Numbered from the stretch's first letter, positions 7,883-16,466 are shown. The stretch is DNA of 59,156 nucleotides from RUG11237 sp045119215 (GCA_045119215.1 JBGVDD010000277.1:1-59156), one strand, 5' to 3'. Translations and numbers: made by a program. The notes: a model not told the origin generated them from the letters alone.

Positions 7883-9967
7883 CTACTCCACGTCCTTCAT
7901 ACTGAAGCTGATTCTGCCCATCTTATCTTTTCCAAGGCAAACCACCTTCACAACATCTCCTAAAGTCAGCACATCTTCTACACGGTTGATTCTCTCTTTA
8001 GAAATCTTTGAAATGTGAACCATCCCCTCTTTTCCTGGTGCAAACTCAAGAAAAGCTCCAAATTCTTTGATGCTGATAACTTTACCGGTCAGAACCAAGC
8101 CTTCCGTAAAATCTGTGGTGATAGTCTTAATCATCTGGACAGCTTCCTGCATCTTATCCTGTTCTACACCACATACAGACACAAAACCTTCATCTGTGAT
8201 ATCAATCTTCACACCGGTTCTCTCTATGATTTCATTGATGGTCTTTCCGCGCTGTCCAACCACATCTCCAATTTTGGCTGGGTCAATCTGAATCTGAATA
8301 ATCTTTGGCGCAAACTCTCCCACTTCTTTTCTAGGCTCAGAAATAGCCGGCTTCATGCAGGTATCCATAATAAACATTCTTGCTTCTCTACATCTTCTGA
8401 TGGCGCCTTCTACGATAGGACGTGTCAATCCATGAATCTTAATATCCATCTGAATAGCAGTAATACCATCCTCAGTTCCTGTCACCTTAAAGTCCATATC
8501 TCCAAAGAAGTCTTCCAATCCCTGAATGTCAGTAAGCAGTACATAATCATCATCTGTATCCCCTGTCACAAGTCCACAAGAAATTCCCGCCACCATCTTC
8601 TTAATTGGCACACCTGCTGCCATCAAAGACATGCAGGAAGAACATGTGGATGCCATAGATGTGGAACCATTAGACTCAAAGGTTTCTGAAACACTTCGAA
8701 TAGCGTATGGGAATTCTTCTTCTGTTGGTAACACTGGAATTAAAGCTCGTTCTGCCAACGCTCCATGTCCAATTTCACGACGTCCTGGTCCTCTGGATGG
8801 CTTTGTTTCACCTACAGAGTAAGACGGGAAATTGTAGTGATGCATATATCTCTTTCCTGTTTCTAATTCATCCAAACCATCTAATTTTTGTGCTTCTGAT
8901 AATGGAGCTAAAGTAGTTACATTACAAATCTGTGTCTGGCCTCTGGTAAACATGGCAGAGCCGTGTACTCTCGGAATAATATCCACCTCTGCTACCAAAG
9001 GACGGATCTGTGTCAATTCACGGCCATCCGGGCGCTTGTGATCTTTCAAAATCATCTTACGCACTGTCTTTTTCTGATACTGATATACTGCTTCGTCTAT
9101 CAAAGCAAGCCACTCTTCATTATCCGCAAACTTTTCTTCTAACTGTTCTTTTAAGGCACGGATATTTTCCTCACGAACCTGTTTGTCATCGGTAAAAACA
9201 GCCTCTTCCATCTTTTCTGGTGGAACAATCTCCTTGATTGCCCCAAACAATTCCTCGGGAATTGCACAGCTTGTATACTCATGCTTTTTCTTTCCACATT
9301 CTGCCACGATGGTGTCAATAAAAGCGATTACCTGCTGATTCACTTCATGAGCCTTATAGATAGCCTCTATCATCTTATCTTCCGGAATTTCATTTGCTCC
9401 GGCTTCTATCATGATAACCTTTTCCTTTGTGGATGCCACAGTAAGCTTTAAATCAGAAACCTTCATCTGTGCCTGACTTGGGTTGATGATAAATTCTCCA
9501 TCAATCATTCCTACCTGGGTGGTAGCACATGGGCCATCGAAAGGAATGTCTGAAATTGCTGTTGCAATGGCTGAACCAAGCATTGCGGTAAGCTCCGGAC
9601 TACATTCCGGATCCACAGACATAACCAAATTGTTTAAAGTCACATCATTTCTGTAATCCTTTGGGAATAAAGGACGCATAGGTCTGTCGATTACTCTGGA
9701 GGTCAACACTGCGTTCTCGGAAGCTTTTCCCTCTCTTTTATTAAAACCTCCTGGAATTTTTCCTACAGCGTACATTTTTTCTTCGTATTCTACGCTAAGT
9801 GGGAAAAAGTCAATTCCTTCTCTTGGCTTTTCTGAAGCTGTTGCTGTAGATAAAACGGTTGTGTCTCCATAATGCATAAATGCTGCGCCATTTGCCTGCT
9901 TTGCCACTCTGTTAACATCTACAACCAGTGTTCTCCCTGCAAGCTCCATTTTAAAACTCTTGTACAT
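7883..9967 (-). CDS. pnp: Polyribonucleotide nucleotidyltransferase
   Basis: 694-residue PNPase, a phosphorolytic 3'-5' exoribonuclease of the RNA degradation machinery. It has two RNase PH folds (about 10-230 and 310-540, the second with SMASTCSSCMSL), a KH domain (KIGDVVGQRGKTINEI) and an S1 domain (GKVISIKEFGAFLEF) at the C terminus, all of normal length. AGGAG lies 9 bases before the ATG. It follows rpsO on the same strand, the widespread bacterial order. The 177-base gap holds a terminator for rpsO and a long stem-loop in the pnp leader, so expression may be controlled after transcription. Confidence 0.98.
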   Translation of the reverse strand: MYKSFKMELAGRTLVVDVNRVAKQANGAAFMHYGDTTVLSTATASEKPREGIDFFPLSVEYEEKMYAVGKIPGGFNKREGKASENAVLTSRVIDRPMRPLFPKDYRNDVTLNNLVMSVDPECSPELTAMLGSAIATAISDIPFDGPCATTQVGMIDGEFIINPSQAQMKVSDLKLTVASTKEKVIMIEAGANEIPEDKMIEAIYKAHEVNQQVIAFIDTIVAECGKKKHEYTSCAIPEELFGAIKEIVPPEKMEEAVFTDDKQVREENIRALKEQLEEKFADNEEWLALIDEAVYQYQKKTVRKMILKDHKRPDGRELTQIRPLVAEVDIIPRVHGSAMFTRGQTQICNVTTLAPLSEAQKLDGLDELETGKRYMHHYNFPSYSVGETKPSRGPGRREIGHGALAERALIPVLPTEEEFPYAIRSVSETFESNGSTSMASTCSSCMSLMAAGVPIKKMVAGISCGLVTGDTDDDYVLLTDIQGLEDFFGDMDFKVTGTEDGITAIQMDIKIHGLTRPIVEGAIRRCREARMFIMDTCMKPAISEPRKEVGEFAPKIIQIQIDPAKIGDVVGQRGKTINEIIERTGVKIDITDEGFVSVCGVEQDKMQEAVQMIKTITTDFTEGLVLTGKVISIKEFGAFLEFAPGKEGMVHISKISKERINRVEDVLTLGDVVKVVCLGKDKMGRISFSMKDVE

Positions 9968-9993
9968 ATTTTGTATCTCCTTTTCTTAGATTG

Positions 9994-10071
9994 GGTAGAA
10001 GATACCGAAACTACAAAAGAACCTGCAAATTCTTGTGAGCTCTTTTGTGGTCTCGGGAATTCACTTCTACC
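9994..10071 (-). promoter_or_regulatory. Long imperfect stem-loop in the pnp leader
   Basis: GGTAGAAG at 9994-10001 pairs with CTTCTACC at 10064-10071. Inside it, CTACAAAAGA pairs with TCTTTTGTGG (with one G-U), plus a CCGA/TCGG block, giving a stem of more than 20 pairs with small bulges. It ends 27 bases before the pnp start codon. In E. coli an equivalent leader hairpin is cut by RNase III and allows PNPase to repress itself; the same role here is inference from position and shape. Confidence 0.6.
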
Positions 10072-10080
10072 TGGGTATTA

Positions 10081-10115
10081 AAAAAACACAAAGAGGACGG
10101 AAATCTCCGCCCTCT
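10081..10115 (-). terminator. Terminator after rpsO
   Basis: Stem AGAGGGCGGA/TCCGTCCTCT with a short loop (10092-10115), followed on the minus strand by TTTGTGTTTTTTT. It lies 30 bases past the rpsO stop. Since no clear promoter separates it from pnp, pnp must rely on read-through or on a promoter inside rpsO. Confidence 0.8.
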
Positions 10116-10144
10116 GATTTGGGAATTTCCCGCAAAAGCTATAA

Positions 10145-10411
10145 TTATTTACGGATTCCTAAACGTTCGATTAAGGAACGATATCTTTCGATATCTGTCT
10201 TCTTTAAGTAAGCAAGTAAACCACGTCTCTGACCTACCATCTTTAAAAGACCACGTCTTGAGTGGTGATCCTTCTGATGTACTTTTAAATGCTCAGTTAA
10301 CTCCTGAATTCTTGCTGTCAAAACTGCGATCTGTACTTCTGGAGATCCTGTATCTCCTTCTGTTCTTGCGTATTCAGCGATGATTGCCTGCTTCTTTTCC
10401 TTTGAAATCAT
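10145..10411 (-). CDS. rpsO: 30S ribosomal protein S15
   Basis: 88 residues beginning MISKEKKQAIIAEYA, the standard length and start of S15, a primary 16S rRNA-binding protein of the small subunit. The conserved core RTEGDTGSPEVQIAVLT and the C-terminal helix LLAYLKKTDIERYRSLIERL are visible. The frame opens 10 codons further upstream, but the ATG at 10411 has AGGAGG 8 bases before it and matches the family start. It has its own promoter (10504-10533) and a leader of about 90 bases with hairpins that may carry autoregulation. Confidence 0.98.
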   Translation of the reverse strand: MISKEKKQAIIAEYARTEGDTGSPEVQIAVLTARIQELTEHLKVHQKDHHSRRGLLKMVGQRRGLLAYLKKTDIERYRSLIERLGIRK

Positions 10412-10451
10412 TTTCATTTCCTCCTTGTTTTTAAACGCCATATATTAAGAT

Positions 10452-10484
10452 GCCGGTCGGAGAGTCCAAGCTCTGAATATTGGC
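10452..10484 (-). promoter_or_regulatory. Structured rpsO leader, candidate S15 autoregulatory site
   Basis: On the minus strand the leader contains GCCAATATTCAGAG, TTGGA, CTCT and CCGACCGGC, which can fold as nested hairpins (AGAG/CTCT inside GCC/GGC) about 40 bases before the ribosome site. S15 binds structured leaders of its own mRNA in several bacteria. I see the structure but cannot match it to a named class. Confidence 0.35.
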
Positions 10485-10503
10485 TAATGATTAATACTTC
10501 GAT

Positions 10504-10533
10504 AGTATATCATAATGTCTTTTGGTTTGTCTA
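10504..10533 (-). promoter_or_regulatory. Promoter of rpsO
   Basis: On the minus strand TAGACA (10528-10533), an 18-base spacer, then TATACT (10504-10509), a good vegetative-type match. The predicted transcript starts near 10497, leaving a leader of roughly 85 bases. Confidence 0.6.
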
Positions 10534-10562
10534 TATCTATTTTTCATTTTGTTCATCCTTAT

Positions 10563-10696
10563 GTAACAGTTCAGGCAGGTCTGCGCATTTACTGCGCTGA
10601 CCGTGCAAAAATGTGCATTTAACAAAAATCGGGCAATTTTGCATTTGTCGGCATTGCCCGATTTGGTAACAGTTTAGCCTATGGCTGAACTGTTAC
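10563..10696 (+). mobile_element. Miniature element family B, copy 2, with 8-bp target duplication
   Basis: 134 bp bounded by the inverted ends GTAACAGTTCAG and CTGAACTGTTAC and flanked by the perfect direct repeat ATCCTTAT (10555-10562 and 10697-10704). The inner hairpin is CGGGCAAT/ATTGCCCG. The right end alone folds as GTAACAGTTTAGCC-TAT-GGCTGAACTGTTAC. The element supplies the last five codons and the stop of truA. Confidence 0.9.
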
Positions 10697-11449
10697 ATCC
10701 TTATAACTTACTTCTACCAGTGCCAGACCATGGGCTGGTGCCATAAAACCAGCCTGAAACCGATTCTTCGATTCAAAAATATATGGAAGCTCTTCCACAC
10801 GTTTCTTTCCCGTGCCAATTTCAAGTAAAGTGCCAGTTAATATGCGCACCATATGATACAAAAAACCGTTTCCACGAAAGTAGATGTATACCAAGGAATC
10901 CTTTTCCTGAATCACAATGTCCTTTAGAATACGAACAGTATCCTTATCTTTTCGTTTTTCAGAAGAAAATGCCCTAAAATCTCTCTCCCCTAAAAGATAG
11001 GAAATTGCCCTGTTCATCTCCCCTAAATCCAGCTTTTGGGGAAAACTGTAGGTATATCGTCTGGTAAACACACCTGGACGCTCTCTATTGTCAATTTTAT
11101 AACAATAGACTTTCTCCACTGCATCAAATCTACTGTGAAAATCCTTTGACACTTCCTCCATACAGTATACCCGAATATCCTCTGGCAAATTCCTATTTAG
11201 CCTTTCTTGAAACTCTCCAATATTTTCTATTTTGTATCTGTCCGACACCTGGAAATTTGCCACCTGTCCATAAGCATGTACCCCTGCATCCGTTCTTCCT
11301 GATGCAATCAGCTTTATGGGACTCACCCCCAATATTTTTTCCAAAACACTTTCCATCGTACCCTCTATGGTCAGTCTTCCTTGCTGCTTCTGCCATCCTT
11401 GATATCTTCCCCCATCATACATAAAGGTTAATTTGTAATTATATTTCAC
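10679..11449 (-). CDS. truA: tRNA pseudouridine synthase A
   Basis: 256 residues; makes pseudouridine at positions 38-40 of the tRNA anticodon arm. The catalytic aspartate is in ASGRTDAGVHAYGQVANF (about 50-67), and the family's RYTYSF and HMVRILTGTLLEIG blocks follow. The C terminus is unusual: the final residues V-T-V-Q-P and the TAG stop are encoded by the inverted end of a family B element inserted after ...SYKD. Removing the element and one target copy restores a frame ending SYKDEQNEK, so the insertion replaced the last few residues without touching the fold. The promoter is divergent from the response regulator gene. Confidence 0.97.
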   Translation of the reverse strand: MKYNYKLTFMYDGGRYQGWQKQQGRLTIEGTMESVLEKILGVSPIKLIASGRTDAGVHAYGQVANFQVSDRYKIENIGEFQERLNRNLPEDIRVYCMEEVSKDFHSRFDAVEKVYCYKIDNRERPGVFTRRYTYSFPQKLDLGEMNRAISYLLGERDFRAFSSEKRKDKDTVRILKDIVIQEKDSLVYIYFRGNGFLYHMVRILTGTLLEIGTGKKRVEELPYIFESKNRFQAGFMAPAHGLALVEVSYKDVTVQP

Positions 11450-11482
11450 TGTAATCTCTCATTTCTTCATTCTTCATTTTTG

Positions 11483-11516
11483 TGGAAAGTATAGCACAAT
11501 TATGATATACTGAAAA
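11483..11516. promoter_or_regulatory. Overlapping divergent promoters of truA and the two-component genes
   Basis: Plus strand: TGGAAA (11483-11488), a 17-base spacer and TATACT (11506-11511) ahead of the response regulator. Minus strand: TTTTCA (11511-11516), 17 bases and TATACT (11488-11493) ahead of truA. The two cores overlap almost fully, so the two directions should compete for polymerase. Confidence 0.45.
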
Positions 11517-11554
11517 GCAAAAGATTATGACATTTAAAAGGAGGAGCGGTTAGT

Positions 11555-12235
11555 ATGACAAAACTAATGCTGGTAGATGATGATACGGAGGTATTAGCCA
11601 TTAATCAGAAATATTTTGAAAACAAAGGTTATCAGGTTTTTACTATGAATAATGCCCTGGATGCCATTAAAAATATCCCCACTATATTGCCAGATTGTAT
11701 TGTAATGGACATTATGATGCCTAAAGTGTCGGGTTTCCATGCTTTTCCAAAAATCAGGGAATTAACAGATGCTCCTGTTATTTTTCTCACTGGATGTACC
11801 GACGAGGATCATAAAATCAATGGTCTTTTACTTGGAGGGGATGACTACATGGTAAAACCATATAGTCTCCGGGAATTAGAAGTTCGGATCATGGTCCAGT
11901 TAAGGAAACAGCAGAATACGGATAACAAAAACATTTTATCCTTTCCTCCCCTCACCATCCATACTACCACACACAATGTGTACTATAATGAGAGCGAGGA
12001 AATCATTCTTTCCAACAAAGAATATAGTTTTCTAGCCTTGCTGGCCTCTAAACCCAATACCCCATGGACTTTTCAGGAAATTGGTGAAAACCTCTGGGGA
12101 ACTTATAGCGATTCCGATCGACGTACCATTATGGTCATTGCCAGTCGTCTCAGAAAAAAATTAGCCGATTATGATGGTTTACAGGAATATATCGAAACCG
12201 TATGGTCCAAGGGATACAAATTTAGTCCCAATTAG
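11555..12235 (+). CDS. OmpR/PhoB-family response regulator
   Basis: 226 residues. The receiver domain (1-115) has the acidic pair DD (8-9), the phosphoacceptor aspartate in DCIVMDIMMPKVSG (near residue 53) and the lysine of VKPYS. The C-terminal winged-helix DNA-binding domain (about 130-226) carries NKEYSFLALLAS and the recognition region DRRTIMVIASRLRKKL. GGAGG lies 10 bases before the ATG. The histidine kinase gene follows after 32 bases, so the two form a complete two-component system. The target genes are not evident; the nearest divergent gene is truA. Confidence 0.95.
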   Translation: MTKLMLVDDDTEVLAINQKYFENKGYQVFTMNNALDAIKNIPTILPDCIVMDIMMPKVSGFHAFPKIRELTDAPVIFLTGCTDEDHKINGLLLGGDDYMVKPYSLRELEVRIMVQLRKQQNTDNKNILSFPPLTIHTTTHNVYYNESEEIILSNKEYSFLALLASKPNTPWTFQEIGENLWGTYSDSDRRTIMVIASRLRKKLADYDGLQEYIETVWSKGYKFSPN

Positions 12236-12267
12236 ACCTAATTAAATCAGAAAGAAGGGAGACTATC

Positions 12268-13080
12268 ATGACGAAAAAAACTTCATTTTCACCACCTGAA
12301 CTTAACACTGAAGAATTATCAAAAGCCCTTTATGAGGTCACACAGAAATTAGAACAATCCAACCAGCTTTTAAAAGAAACCCAGCAGCAAAAAGATTTAT
12401 TATTTGCAAATATATCCCACGATTTGCGCTCTCCCATTACAGCTATTCGAAACTCCGTGGAATATCTTCTCTCCCTAGACAATGTATCAAAAGAGGAATT
12501 AACCACCTCATTGGAATTAATACAGCGGCGTAGTATATACTTAGAGCATCTGATTAATGACGTGTTCCTGCTGTCTTCCATCAGTGCAAACACCAAAAAA
12601 CTTCATTTGGAAACTGTACCGATTTTTTATTTTTTAGAGGAATTTTTCTTTACTGTTTCTGAGGAAAGTCGTTTTCAACACAGGAATCTTGCCCTGAAAG
12701 TTCCTCAAGATTTAGAATGCCTTGTATCCATTGATACCAAAATGTTTTGGCGGGTACTGGATAATCTTTTTTCTAATGCCCTAAAGTATTCCTTTGACGG
12801 TGCATCCATCACCTTAGGTTCAGAAAAAAAAGACTCTAAAGTGCATATCTACGTAGCAGATACAGGTATTGGCATAGAAGAAAAGCATCTAAAAAAGATA
12901 TTTGATACTTCCTATATGGTTGAAGATGCCCGAACCCCTTCTTCCACTACAGGTACCGGTTTGGGGCTTGCTATCGTAAAAGCAGCTGTGGAAAGCTTTC
13001 GGGGACAAGTCTGGTGTGAGAGCCAGCAAAACAAAGGCAGTGTTTTTCATATTACCCTTCCCCTACTATCAGAATCATAA
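12268..13080 (+). CDS. Soluble sensor histidine kinase
   Basis: 270 residues with no membrane segment and no recognisable sensor domain. A short N-terminal coiled coil (about 17-45) leads straight into the dimerisation/phosphoacceptor helix (NISHDLRSPITAIRNS, histidine near 52). The ATPase follows with N box DNLFSNALKYSF, G1 DTGIGIEEKHL and G2 GTGTGLGLAIV. All catalytic boxes are intact. The signal must therefore be cytoplasmic or come through a partner protein. AAGGGAG precedes the ATG. It is the second gene of the operon with the response regulator and ends at a bidirectional terminator. Confidence 0.94.
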   Translation: MTKKTSFSPPELNTEELSKALYEVTQKLEQSNQLLKETQQQKDLLFANISHDLRSPITAIRNSVEYLLSLDNVSKEELTTSLELIQRRSIYLEHLINDVFLLSSISANTKKLHLETVPIFYFLEEFFFTVSEESRFQHRNLALKVPQDLECLVSIDTKMFWRVLDNLFSNALKYSFDGASITLGSEKKDSKVHIYVADTGIGIEEKHLKKIFDTSYMVEDARTPSSTTGTGLGLAIVKAAVESFRGQVWCESQQNKGSVFHITLPLLSES

Positions 13081-13105
13081 CCTTTATATATCATCATCCA
13101 AAAAA

Positions 13106-13122
13106 GGCAGCCATTGGCTGCC
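13106..13122. terminator. Bidirectional terminator between histidine kinase and PqqD genes
   Basis: Perfect stem GGCAGCC-ATT-GGCTGCC with CCTTTCTT on the plus side and CCTTTTTTGG on the minus side, between two convergent genes. Confidence 0.85.
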
Positions 13123-13127
13123 CTTTC

Positions 13128-13394
13128 TTATGTCAGACTGATAAATCCATTTTCTTCCAATTTCCCAAGGAATTCATTTACAGATTCCTGGCACTCCGGC
13201 TCTTCTACTTCGTAGATATCTAACAGGCCGTTTACAATATCAGATACCTTAATGTCATCTTTTAACATTTCCCATATATCGTTTGCCGAACCTTTCAGCA
13301 TAAAATATTTTCCAGTTTCAAAATCAATCATTACCTTTTCCCCTGCCAGCTCTGATACATCTGGTCTCTTTAAAATTTTAATTACTCTATCCAT
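13128..13394 (-). CDS. PqqD-like peptide-binding (RRE) protein
   Basis: 88 residues matching the PqqD family: MIDFETGKYFMLKGSANDIWEML is the typical strand-and-helix pattern of a RiPP recognition element, followed by a helical half ending in GKLEENGFISL. In lasso-peptide systems this domain is the B1 protein that holds the precursor leader for the protease B2. It is the last gene of the exopolysaccharide operon, 17 bases after a GT2 gene, while its likely partners (precursors, cyclase, exporter, B2) lie 12-21 kb away on the same strand. The ATG at 13394 is chosen because GAGG lies 6 bases upstream; the GTG at 13406 is weaker. PqqD-like proteins also occur in polysaccharide clusters without RiPPs, so the partner assignment is inference. 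Confidence 0.85.
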   Translation of the reverse strand: MDRVIKILKRPDVSELAGEKVMIDFETGKYFMLKGSANDIWEMLKDDIKVSDIVNGLLDIYEVEEPECQESVNEFLGKLEENGFISLT

Positions 13395-13411
13395 ATTTTT
13401 CCTCACTTTCT

Positions 13412-14440
13412 CTATGGTTTTGATATCCCAAGAATTAATTTTATTTTATTTTTCATATCCTGTTTTAAGAAAAACATCACTAGTTCTTTGCATACTTGTC
13501 CTTTGTACTCCCTAACACATTCCTGTATCATCTCATCCTGTTCCAGAAAATCATTTAGTGTATCTTTATCTTCTTTTCTCCATCCCAAATACTCTCTTTT
13601 AAGGTGATACTTTTGCCTGATATAAAAAGAAATCCAATAATGCATGATTTTTCTTTTTTCTGATTCATATATCCCCTTTTCCCGAAAGGTTTCCTGAAAG
13701 GTATGGAAAATTTTCCTTCTGCTTTGATATTCATACCACACATCCTGAATTATTTTATTCTCCTTTCTGGACAAAGACTTCTCCTTAGTACAATCATAAC
13801 AGTATAAATGTTTTCCAATCACCTGCACCTTTTTAATACAATTCATGTAATTCAGATTAAATATAAAATCTTCCCCTAACCCCGCATCTTTATCAAAAAA
13901 CAATGTGTGGTTCATAATAACACTTCTGCGAAACATTTTGTTCCACACCACACCATAATAATGATGCCCCGGGTCTTTTAATATGTTTTTCAAATATCCT
14001 TCCACTGAATATAATTTGGATTTTTCTCTTATAGTACATGGTATACGGTAGTTTCCTATTTTCTTATAATATGTACATACCGCAAGGTCTGCCCCTGATT
14101 TTTCCATTGCCTTTTCCATAAGTGATACCATACCATCATAATAAAAATCATCCGCGTCCACAAACATAATATACTCTCCACGGGCATGTAACAGACCATA
14201 GTTTCTCGCTCGTGCTACCCCCCCATGCATCACTCTTTGGAATATTACTCTACTATCCTTTTTTTCATAAACTCGGCATAATTCCTGACTCTTATCCTGA
14301 GAGCCATCATCAACAATAATTAATTCCAAATTTGCATTTTGTTGTCCTAATACAGATTCAATACATTTTTGTATGGTATTTTCATTGTTATACACGGGAA
14401 GAATCACGGATACCAATTGATTTCTTATTTTTTCCCTCAT
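13412..14440 (-). CDS. Family 2 glycosyltransferase
   Basis: 342 residues. The N-terminal GT-A fold has SVILPVYNNENTIQKCIESV, the nucleotide-binding VDDGSQDKSQELC, the acceptor-side GVARARNYGLLHARGEY and the metal-binding FVDADDFYY (about 92-100). A basic C-terminal region of unknown fold follows. It should transfer a sugar from a nucleotide sugar to the growing exopolysaccharide repeat unit; donor and acceptor cannot be read from sequence. The preceding GT14 gene ends one base before this start region, so translation is likely coupled. Confidence 0.93.
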   Translation of the reverse strand: MREKIRNQLVSVILPVYNNENTIQKCIESVLGQQNANLELIIVDDGSQDKSQELCRVYEKKDSRVIFQRVMHGGVARARNYGLLHARGEYIMFVDADDFYYDGMVSLMEKAMEKSGADLAVCTYYKKIGNYRIPCTIREKSKLYSVEGYLKNILKDPGHHYYGVVWNKMFRRSVIMNHTLFFDKDAGLGEDFIFNLNYMNCIKKVQVIGKHLYCYDCTKEKSLSRKENKIIQDVWYEYQSRRKIFHTFQETFREKGIYESEKRKIMHYWISFYIRQKYHLKREYLGWRKEDKDTLNDFLEQDEMIQECVREYKGQVCKELVMFFLKQDMKNKIKLILGISKP

Positions 14441-14441
14441 A

Positions 14442-15362
14442 CTAAGTTACCTGATCAATCATATCCATTAGCTTATCTGAAATCCCTTTTCGCACTTTGC
14501 GGATAAATAATTCTTCCCTTGCCATAAGCTTTTCATAATCTTTTTCATCAAAAACCGTAATTTCTTTTGGATACTCGAAATAATGAATATTTCTCCAATT
14601 CACCAGCCATCTTTGCTCTGGCTCATCATATTTTATGCAACGGTATTTAAATTCAGAATTATGAACAATGGTATGAAAATATTCCTCGTCGGGAAATTGC
14701 ACATGTCGCATTATTTTATTAAACTTAGGATGGGTTCTCTCAAAATCCACAATGTACTTTGCACAATCCCTGGTGATTGCCCATTGTGCCGTTCCATAAT
14801 ACATTTCTAAGGACTGTCCTTTTTCCCGTATTACACCATCAAACAATATGGTTTTCACACTGATACACGCCAGCAGACCGTCATGCAGAATTTTTAATAC
14901 CTTCGATTTATTCTTAAGATAAAAATCGTCATCCCGTTTATTATAAATCCGGTATTTCCTTGCATAATGCCAATCTTTTGTTTTTGCTATCTTACAACCT
15001 CTAATAAATTCCTTTCCTTTATGCTTTTCAAAAAATTCTTCAATTTCTCTATTACTCTTAATTGGGTAATCTAAATTTTGCAAAACAACAAAATAATCAT
15101 ATTCACGTTTTGATGCCAACGCTTGGTTTAGCATTTGAATGGTAGCTTCAATAGCGTTATACCCCCCCCAATACACTTTAACCCTGTTTTTGAGCAATGT
15201 TACCCGTTTTATATTTTCCAGAGCCCTCTCAAATGGAGCAATATCCTGTTTGGCATCCACGTGAACAAACATGTCAAAATCCTCATTTTGAGTAAGTTTC
15301 TTTGCCACTCTTGCCACGATTTCAGGTTCACAATGGCACAAGTTTAAAAATGCTATCTTCAT
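14442..15362 (-). CDS. Core-2/I-branching-type glycosyltransferase (GT14-like)
   Basis: 306 residues resembling the beta-1,6-N-acetylglucosaminyltransferase (GT14) family. It starts MKIAFLNLCHCEPEIV and has DMFVHVDAKQDIAPFE, VYWGGYNAIEATIQMLNQAL and YFVVLQNLDYPIKSNREIEEF, followed by the FPDEEYFHTIVHNS block that carries the catalytic acid in the family. There is no membrane segment, so it acts on the cytoplasmic face on a lipid-linked sugar. AGGAGG lies 5 bases before the ATG. Bacterial members are frequent in capsule clusters; the actual linkage made here is unknown. Confidence 0.85.
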   Translation of the reverse strand: MKIAFLNLCHCEPEIVARVAKKLTQNEDFDMFVHVDAKQDIAPFERALENIKRVTLLKNRVKVYWGGYNAIEATIQMLNQALASKREYDYFVVLQNLDYPIKSNREIEEFFEKHKGKEFIRGCKIAKTKDWHYARKYRIYNKRDDDFYLKNKSKVLKILHDGLLACISVKTILFDGVIREKGQSLEMYYGTAQWAITRDCAKYIVDFERTHPKFNKIMRHVQFPDEEYFHTIVHNSEFKYRCIKYDEPEQRWLVNWRNIHYFEYPKEITVFDEKDYEKLMAREELFIRKVRKGISDKLMDMIDQVT

Positions 15363-15371
15363 GGCTGCCTC

Positions 15372-16466
15372 CTACCTGCTAAATTCATAATGAATTAAAT
15401 TCAAAATGCCAGTACACAAATATAAAACAAAATACATTTTCATTTTCAGTAATCCAAAGGGAATTCTCTTAATCCCCCCCTTATTTCCCACATAAAATCC
15501 TTTCACAATCTCTGCTACTCTTTCATCTTGCAAATAGCTTTTAAACAATTTATACCGTTTCATAAAACTGTAATTTCTGTTCTTCTTTGAAAACAAAAAA
15601 GCCAGTTCAATTGCAGACATAACCACAGTTCCTGACCAGTATTTGGACAAATCAAAATCACAACGATTTCTAATGTCTCCTGTCAGAACACTTCTAGCGT
15701 CCATAAGTTTTTGTTTTCCCTTCAGTTTCGCTACCGGATCCTGTTCATACATGTATATCGTAGAGGTTTCTCTTGTTACCAAGTAATAATAGCATTTTTT
15801 ATGAACATAACACTTCTTAGCGAAACTTAAATACTGCGTGATAAATATTGTATCCTCCCCAACTTTTAAATTCTTATCAAACATCAGCTGATTTTCTTTG
15901 ATAATTTTTGTGCTGACCATAGTTCTCCAAAGTGCGGGATTTTCTACATACAGTCCATTTTTTTTACCAGCCAGCCAATCGTTCACACCCTGTTCTGATA
16001 CGCCGATAAAACGGATTGCCAGTTTTTTTAAAATATCCTGCCCCTGATACATCCCCTCTGGAAAAATAGGTAATGTTGTTTCCTTGATTCTATTATTTTC
16101 ATACCTATGATATCCATAGATGACAGTATCTGCCTCTTTTTCCCTGACAATCTCATATAACTCTTCCATACAATATGGTTCTACAAAATCATCTCCATCA
16201 AAAAACAAAATATATTCACCCTGTGCCAGTTTGACTCCTGTATTTCTTGCAATGGACACTCCTTCATTTTTCTTATGAACTACCTGAATCCTCTGATCCT
16301 TTTTGGCATACTCATCGATAATTTTTGGGGTATTGTCTGTAGAACCATCATCTACTACAATAACCTGATAATCTTTAAAAGTCTGGGCTAAAATACTATC
16401 CAGACAATGTTCTATATATCCGGCTACATTATAGGCAGGAATTACCACACTAATCTTCGCCTCCAT
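15372..16466 (-). CDS. Family 2 glycosyltransferase
   Basis: 364 residues. A GT-A domain with SVVIPAYNVAGYIEHCLDSI, VDDGSTDNTPKIIDEY, GVSIARNTGVKLAQGEY and the DxD-like FFDGDDFVEPYC is followed by about 180 residues of helical C-terminal region including a hydrophobic stretch near the end (LKMKMYFVLYLCTGIL). The ATG at 16466 has AGGAG 8 bases upstream and lies inside the end of the polymerase gene (17-base overlap), which points to translational coupling. Sugar specificity is unknown. Confidence 0.93.
   Translation of the reverse strand: MEAKISVVIPAYNVAGYIEHCLDSILAQTFKDYQVIVVDDGSTDNTPKIIDEYAKKDQRIQVVHKKNEGVSIARNTGVKLAQGEYILFFDGDDFVEPYCMEELYEIVREKEADTVIYGYHRYENNRIKETTLPIFPEGMYQGQDILKKLAIRFIGVSEQGVNDWLAGKKNGLYVENPALWRTMVSTKIIKENQLMFDKNLKVGEDTIFITQYLSFAKKCYVHKKCYYYLVTRETSTIYMYEQDPVAKLKGKQKLMDARSVLTGDIRNRCDFDLSKYWSGTVVMSAIELAFLFSKKNRNYSFMKRYKLFKSYLQDERVAEIVKGFYVGNKGGIKRIPFGLLKMKMYFVLYLCTGILNLIHYEFSR

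Noticed and set aside
8015..8689. 224-codon open frame on the plus strand inside pnp
   Set aside because: Antisense shadow of a strongly conserved gene; composition is Ser/His/Asn/Leu-rich as expected for reverse-strand translation, without a ribosome site.
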